In this document: piece by piece, positions 8,718 to 11,741 of the stretch
Position numbering within the stretch: position 1 is the stretch's first letter
How the letters are laid out: each line of letters begins with the position of its first letter
Source of the DNA: an uncultured bacterium
GTDB lineage: Bacteria; Actinomycetota; Coriobacteriia; Coriobacteriales; Coriobacteriaceae
Reading direction: 5' to 3'
DNA length: 11,741 nucleotides
Assembly: GCA_905215115.1 (NCBI GenBank)
Contig: CAJMOP010000059.1
Location: 1-11,741, forward strand
Made by a program: the position numbers and the translations under genes
The notes under the pieces: generated by a model
Databases searched by the model: none
Told to the model about the DNA's origin: nothing
The model's input: only the letters and a program-made list of their open reading frames with translations

Positions 8718-10001
8718 TTAGGCATCCCAGGCGTCGCGGCCGCGCAGCGCGCGCAGGCCGATGTCGTGGCGCAGGGTCTTGCCTTCAAAATCAATCTTCT
8801 CGCAGGCCTCGTAGGCAAGGTTGCGAGCGTTCTCGAACGTGTCACCCAGAGCGGTTACGGCAAGCACGCGGCCGCCGTTGGTCACGAGCTGGCCATCCAC
8901 CACGGCGGTGCCCGCGTGGTACACGGTCACGTTCTCCATGGCCTCGGCATCCTCAATACCAGTGATGACCTTGCCCTTCTCGTAGCTGCCGGGATAGCCC
9001 GCGCTCGTCAGGACAACGGCCACGGCCCACTCGTCACGCCAGTCGAGCTCAATCTGATCGAGCTCGCAGTTGGCGCAGGCGAGCATGACCTCAACCAGGT
9101 CGTTCTTAAGGCGCGGCAGCACGACCTGCGTCTCGGGGTCGCCAAAGCGGGCATTGAACTCCAGCACCTTGGGGCCGGCAGGCGTGAGCATAAAGCCGCC
9201 ATACAGGCAGCCGCGGTAGTCGATGCCCTCGGCAGCAAGCTCGGCAACGGTCTGCTCCATGACCGCCACCATGGTGGCGTGCTCCTCGTCGGTCACGATG
9301 GGCACCGGGCTGTAGACGCCCATGCCGCCGGTGTTGGGGCCCTTGTCGCCCTCGAGGGCGCGCTTGTGGTCCTGCGAGGTGGCCATGGGGCGCACGGTCT
9401 TGCCGTCGGTAAAGGCGAGCAGTGAGCACTCGGGACCAACGAGCATCTCCTCGATAACCACGGTGTTGCCGGCATCGCCAAAGGTGCCGCCAAAGCACTC
9501 GCGCACGGCCTCCTCGGCCTGCTCAAGTTCGGTCGCCACGATAACGCCCTTGCCCAGGGCCAGGCCGTCAGCCTTCACCACGATGGGCGCGCCCTCGGCC
9601 TCAATGTAGGCCAGAGCAGGGGCGAGCTCTGTAAAGGTTTGATACTTTGCGGTTGGAATGTGGTACTTGGCCATCAGATTCTTGGAAAAGATTTTGCTGG
9701 CCTCGATGATGGCGGCGTCCGCCCGGGGGCCGAAGGCGGGAATGCCCGCATCCTCCAGGGCATCCACCATGCCCAGGGCCAGGGGATCGTCCGGCGCCAC
9801 CACTACAAAATCAATGGAATGGGTCTGGGCCCAGGCCACCACTCCATCCACGTCGGTGGCGGAGAGGGGGACACACTGGGCCAGGGCGGCGATACCGCCG
9901 TTGCCGGGAGCGCAGTAAAGCTGTTCCACTTGCTCACTTTTAGACAGTGCCCAGGCGATGGCGTGCTCCCGCCCGCCGCCGCCGACAATCAAAACATTCA
10001 T
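8718..10001 (-). CDS. purD: Phosphoribosylamine-glycine ligase (GAR synthetase), mosaic gene
   Basis: PurD joins phosphoribosylamine and glycine with ATP to make GAR, the second step of purine synthesis. The 427-residue protein is full length and in frame. It has the N-domain loop VGGGGREHA (6-14), APGNGG (31-36), the ATP-grasp region with VVKADGLALGKGV (141-153), DKGPNTGGMGVYSP (219-232), CLYGGFM (265-271) and EFNARFGDPETQ (281-292), and the C-domain. The ATG at 10001 has GAGGTG 6 nt upstream. The gene looks like two halves joined. In the first ~100 codons Arg is CGG (2 of 2) and GGG/GGA glycines occur, as in the genes upstream. After about codon 127, none of the 13 Arg codons is CGG and I found no GGG or GGA, as in the genes downstream. 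The protein should work, but the DNA may be an assembly chimera or a recombinant. Confidence 0.93.
   Translation of the reverse strand: MNVLIVGGGGREHAIAWALSKSEQVEQLYCAPGNGGIAALAQCVPLSATDVDGVVAWAQTHSIDFVVVAPDDPLALGMVDALEDAGIPAFGPRADAAIIEASKIFSKNLMAKYHIPTAKYQTFTELAPALAYIEAEGAPIVVKADGLALGKGVIVATELEQAEEAVRECFGGTFGDAGNTVVIEEMLVGPECSLLAFTDGKTVRPMATSQDHKRALEGDKGPNTGGMGVYSPVPIVTDEEHATMVAVMEQTVAELAAEGIDYRGCLYGGFMLTPAGPKVLEFNARFGDPETQVVLPRLKNDLVEVMLACANCELDQIELDWRDEWAVAVVLTSAGYPGSYEKGKVITGIEDAEAMENVTVYHAGTAVVDGQLVTNGGRVLAVTALGDTFENARNLAYEACEKIDFEGKTLRHDIGLRALRGRDAWDA
9620..9720 (-). other. Putative junction between two genomic backgrounds inside purD
   Basis: Codon style changes across this stretch (purD residues ~95-127). 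On the right, CGG arginine and GGG/GGA glycine codons are common in purD, traX-like and purH genes (CGG about 15 of 35 Arg). On the left they are absent from the rest of purD, and CGG is absent from the part of the Nudix gene I read codon by codon. The stretch itself is AT-richer than both flanks, with codons such as AAA, TTT, ATT, CAA and ACA. The reading frame runs through without interruption. An exact breakpoint cannot be placed by eye. Confidence 0.7.
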
Positions 10002-10007
10002 TGCTTA

Positions 10008-10013
10008 CACCTC
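10008..10013 (-). promoter_or_regulatory. purD ribosome binding site overlapping the upstream stop codon
   Basis: The minus strand reads GAGGTG, 6 nt before the purD ATG at 10001. It overlaps the TGA stop of the TraX-family gene (10012-10014), so ribosomes ending there would finish on the purD initiation site. This fixes the purD start and suggests coupling. Confidence 0.75.
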
Positions 10014-10788
10014 AATTCAGCGCCAGCCCCAGGGCCCATAGGCCCAGCAGGTGCGCGGGATAGAACACATAAAAGAACCACTTGCTCTGCACACCCAATT
10101 GCCCACGGTACCAGGCCAACAGAAGGAGGGATGCCTCGGCGCACAATGCGTAGAGAGCGAACACAGGGAGGGCATGGAGCAGATAGCCCGCCATCCAGTC
10201 CGGCCGGAACAGTGGGAGGGAGAGCAGCCCTATCAGGGGCTGGTAGAGCAGATAGAGGAGAGCCAGACCGGCTCCCAGACAGAGCAGCTTTCGGTGGCGA
10301 TTATCACCGCAGAGGTAAAGGGCGAAGATCAGGAGCACGGCGGGGAAGCCGTAGTCCACGTTGAGCAGGAGTGCCAGCGCACAGGCCGCGAACAGGGGAA
10401 TGGCCGACACGGCCGGGCCGTGCTCTGCTTTGGACAGACGCTCATAGCCATAGATGGCTCCGGCGCTGAGGAAGAAGGTGAGGAGCACACTTCCGCCCCA
10501 GACGCCGGTGGCCAGGGTGAAGGGCGCCTGGGAGAGAAGGGCACACGCTCCCAGCCGGATGAGATAGCGGTGGAAGAAGCGGGTGCGGCGGCAGCCCTCG
10601 GCCACGAAGTAGGCGAAAATGGGAAAGGCCAGCCGCCCGATGAGCCGGGGCAGCCCATCCGCCCAGGTGGGCAGGCCCAGCTCGGTCAGCATGGTGGGAA
10701 AGACCATCCCGATATGATCCACCAGCATAAACAGCGCGGCCAGACATTTGAGAGCGGCGGCGCTCAGACCGTAGCGGTGTGCCTCCAT
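10012..10788 (-). CDS. TraX-family multi-pass membrane protein
   Basis: A 258-residue, very hydrophobic protein with about eight membrane segments. It fits the TraX family: an early KCLAALFMLVDHIGMVF (14-30), RLIGRLAFPIFAYFVAEG (48-65) with the family's Gly-Arg-Phe/Pro pattern, and a late WFFYVFYPAHLLGLW (237-251). TraX of the F plasmid acetylates pilin; chromosomal relatives in gut Clostridia are mostly uncharacterised and are presumed membrane acyltransferases. The start at 10788 is set by the overlap with the purH-type gene: the stop TAA and this ATG share one base (TAATG), a sign of translational coupling. The frame is open further upstream, but only inside that gene. purD starts 10 nt after its stop. 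No other conjugation gene is present, so the family name should not be read as evidence for transfer. Codon use matches the purH-type gene. Confidence 0.85.
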   Translation of the reverse strand: MEAHRYGLSAAALKCLAALFMLVDHIGMVFPTMLTELGLPTWADGLPRLIGRLAFPIFAYFVAEGCRRTRFFHRYLIRLGACALLSQAPFTLATGVWGGSVLLTFFLSAGAIYGYERLSKAEHGPAVSAIPLFAACALALLLNVDYGFPAVLLIFALYLCGDNRHRKLLCLGAGLALLYLLYQPLIGLLSLPLFRPDWMAGYLLHALPVFALYALCAEASLLLLAWYRGQLGVQSKWFFYVFYPAHLLGLWALGLALN

Positions 10789-11741
10789 TAGTGGTGGAAC
10801 AGCCGCATCCCGGTAAAGGCCATGACGATGCCGTACTTGTTGCAGGTGGCGATGACGTGGTCGTCCCGGATGGAGCCGCCGGGCTGGACGATGTACTGTA
10901 CGCCGCTCTTGCGGGCACGCTCCACATTGTCGCCGAAGGGGAAGAAGGCGTCGGAGCCCACGGTCACGCCCGACTGGCGGGCGATCCACTCCTTTTTCTC
11001 CTCCGCCGTGAGCACCTCGGGCCGGATTTCAAAGGTGTTCTGCCACACGCCGTCGGCCAGCACGTCCTCGTACTCGTCGGAGAGGTAGACGTCGATGGCG
11101 TTGTCCCGGTCGGGACGGCGGATGCCGTCCACGAAGGAGAGGCCCAGCACCTTGGGATGCTGCCGCAGGAGCCAGTTGTCCGCTTTGTTCCCCGCCAGAC
11201 GGGTACAGTGGATGCGGCTCTGCTGGCCCGCGCCCACGCCGATGGCCTGGCCGTCCTTCACATAGCAGACGGAGTTGGACTGGGTGTACTTCAGGGTGAT
11301 GAGGGCGATGAGCATGTCCCGCTTGGCGGACTCGGGCAGCTCCTTGTTGTCGGTGACGATGTTGTCCAGCAGGGCCTCGTTGATGGCGAAGCTGTTGCGG
11401 CCCTGCTCGAAGGTGATACCGAAGACGTCCTTGTGCTCCACGGCCTTGGGGGCATAGTCCGGGTCGATCTGCACCACATTATAGCCGCCCTTGCGCTTGG
11501 TTTTGAGGATGGCCAGGGCCTCGTCGGTGTAGCCAGGGGCGATCACGCCGTCGGATACCTCCAGGGCCAGGTAGCGGGCGGTGTCGGCGTCGCACACATC
11601 GGAGAGGGCGGCCCAGTCGCCGTAGGAGCACAGCCGGTCAGAGCCCCGGGCGCGGACATAGGCGCAGGCGATGGGGGAGAGCTCCATATCCTCGGCAAAG
11701 GAGATTTTCCGCTCCACGTCGGTGAGGGGGGGACCCACGGC
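10788..11741 (-). CDS. purH: AICAR formyltransferase, stand-alone type (5' end beyond the window)
   Basis: This is the C-terminal 317 residues of phosphoribosylaminoimidazolecarboxamide formyltransferase, which uses 10-formyl-tetrahydrofolate to turn AICAR into FAICAR near the end of purine synthesis. Family motifs are clear: KYTQSNSVCYVKDGQAIGVG, GQQSRIHCTRLAG, GSDAFFPFGDNVERA, and the end PGGSIRDDHVI followed by AFTGMRLFHH. The frame runs to the window edge, so the start is not seen; a GTG at 11738 is an internal valine. The sequence resembles the ~390-residue single-domain form that I associate with Clostridia, where a separate IMP cyclohydrolase does the last step. The missing N-terminus leaves it open whether a cyclohydrolase domain is fused upstream. 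The stop overlaps the TraX-family start by one base. Arg CGG is frequent (9 of about 20), unlike the genes left of 9620. Confidence 0.9.
   Translation of the reverse strand, partial: AVGPPLTDVERKISFAEDMELSPIACAYVRARGSDRLCSYGDWAALSDVCDADTARYLALEVSDGVIAPGYTDEALAILKTKRKGGYNVVQIDPDYAPKAVEHKDVFGITFEQGRNSFAINEALLDNIVTDNKELPESAKRDMLIALITLKYTQSNSVCYVKDGQAIGVGAGQQSRIHCTRLAGNKADNWLLRQHPKVLGLSFVDGIRRPDRDNAIDVYLSDEYEDVLADGVWQNTFEIRPEVLTAEEKKEWIARQSGVTVGSDAFFPFGDNVERARKSGVQYIVQPGGSIRDDHVIATCNKYGIVMAFTGMRLFHH

Noticed and set aside
7929..9425. A 498-codon open frame on the plus strand opposite the Nudix gene and purD
   Set aside because: It lies antisense to two clear genes, starts inside the inverted repeat and has low-complexity shadow composition.
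10012..10788. Evidence of a conjugative element from the TraX-type gene
   Set aside because: No relaxase, coupling protein, pilin or other transfer gene is nearby, and the gene is embedded in a purine operon.
10789..10989. An upstream start for the TraX-family gene
   Set aside because: The added residues are an out-of-frame reading of the formyltransferase gene. The TAATG overlap start gives a protein of normal family length.

Overview
The window carries seven protein genes, all on the minus strand, so transcription runs from position 11741 towards position 1. Most of it (about 1-9620) looks like a GC-rich Actinobacterium, most likely a gut Coriobacterium of the Collinsella type. That placement rests on protein style, codon use and intergenic hairpins, not on a database search. 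The right end (about 9700-11741) has different codon use and looks like an Oscillospiraceae/Clostridia block (Flavonifractor-like). The change of style falls inside one gene, purD, so the window is probably chimeric.

Layout in the direction of transcription. (1) 11741-10002: the 3' part of a stand-alone AICAR formyltransferase gene (purH-type), a TraX-family membrane protein gene overlapping it by 1 nt, then purD 10 nt further on. (2) 10001-8001: purD, with its first ~100 codons in the right-hand style and the rest in the left-hand style, followed after a short gap by a Nudix hydrolase of the ADP-ribose pyrophosphatase type. (3) 8000-7754: an intergenic stretch holding a perfect 12-bp hairpin, a ~109-bp imperfect inverted repeat capped by a C(UUCG)G hairpin, and a short palindrome. 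(4) 7753-4996: a half-size ABC exporter and a single-pass membrane protein of unknown function, ended by a strong intrinsic terminator. (5) 4950-4788: an AT-rich operator-like region, a candidate -10 box and a hairpin that fits the PyrR mRNA-binding loop beside the carA ribosome binding site. (6) 4787-26: carA and carB, one base apart.

carA and carB make the two subunits of carbamoyl phosphate synthetase, which feeds pyrimidine and arginine synthesis. The leader suggests pyrimidine feedback through PyrR at translation and perhaps a second, ArgR-like control at the DNA level. purD and the AICAR formyltransferase belong to purine synthesis. The Nudix enzyme could supply ribose 5-phosphate by cleaving ADP-ribose, but its link to purD holds only on the left side of the suspected junction.

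The main points for a second look are the PyrR-type loop before carA, the mosaic purD, the long UUCG-capped inverted repeat, and a TraX-family gene embedded in a purine operon. I found no phage, transposon, CRISPR, tRNA or rRNA, and nothing that clearly amounts to a new multi-gene system.
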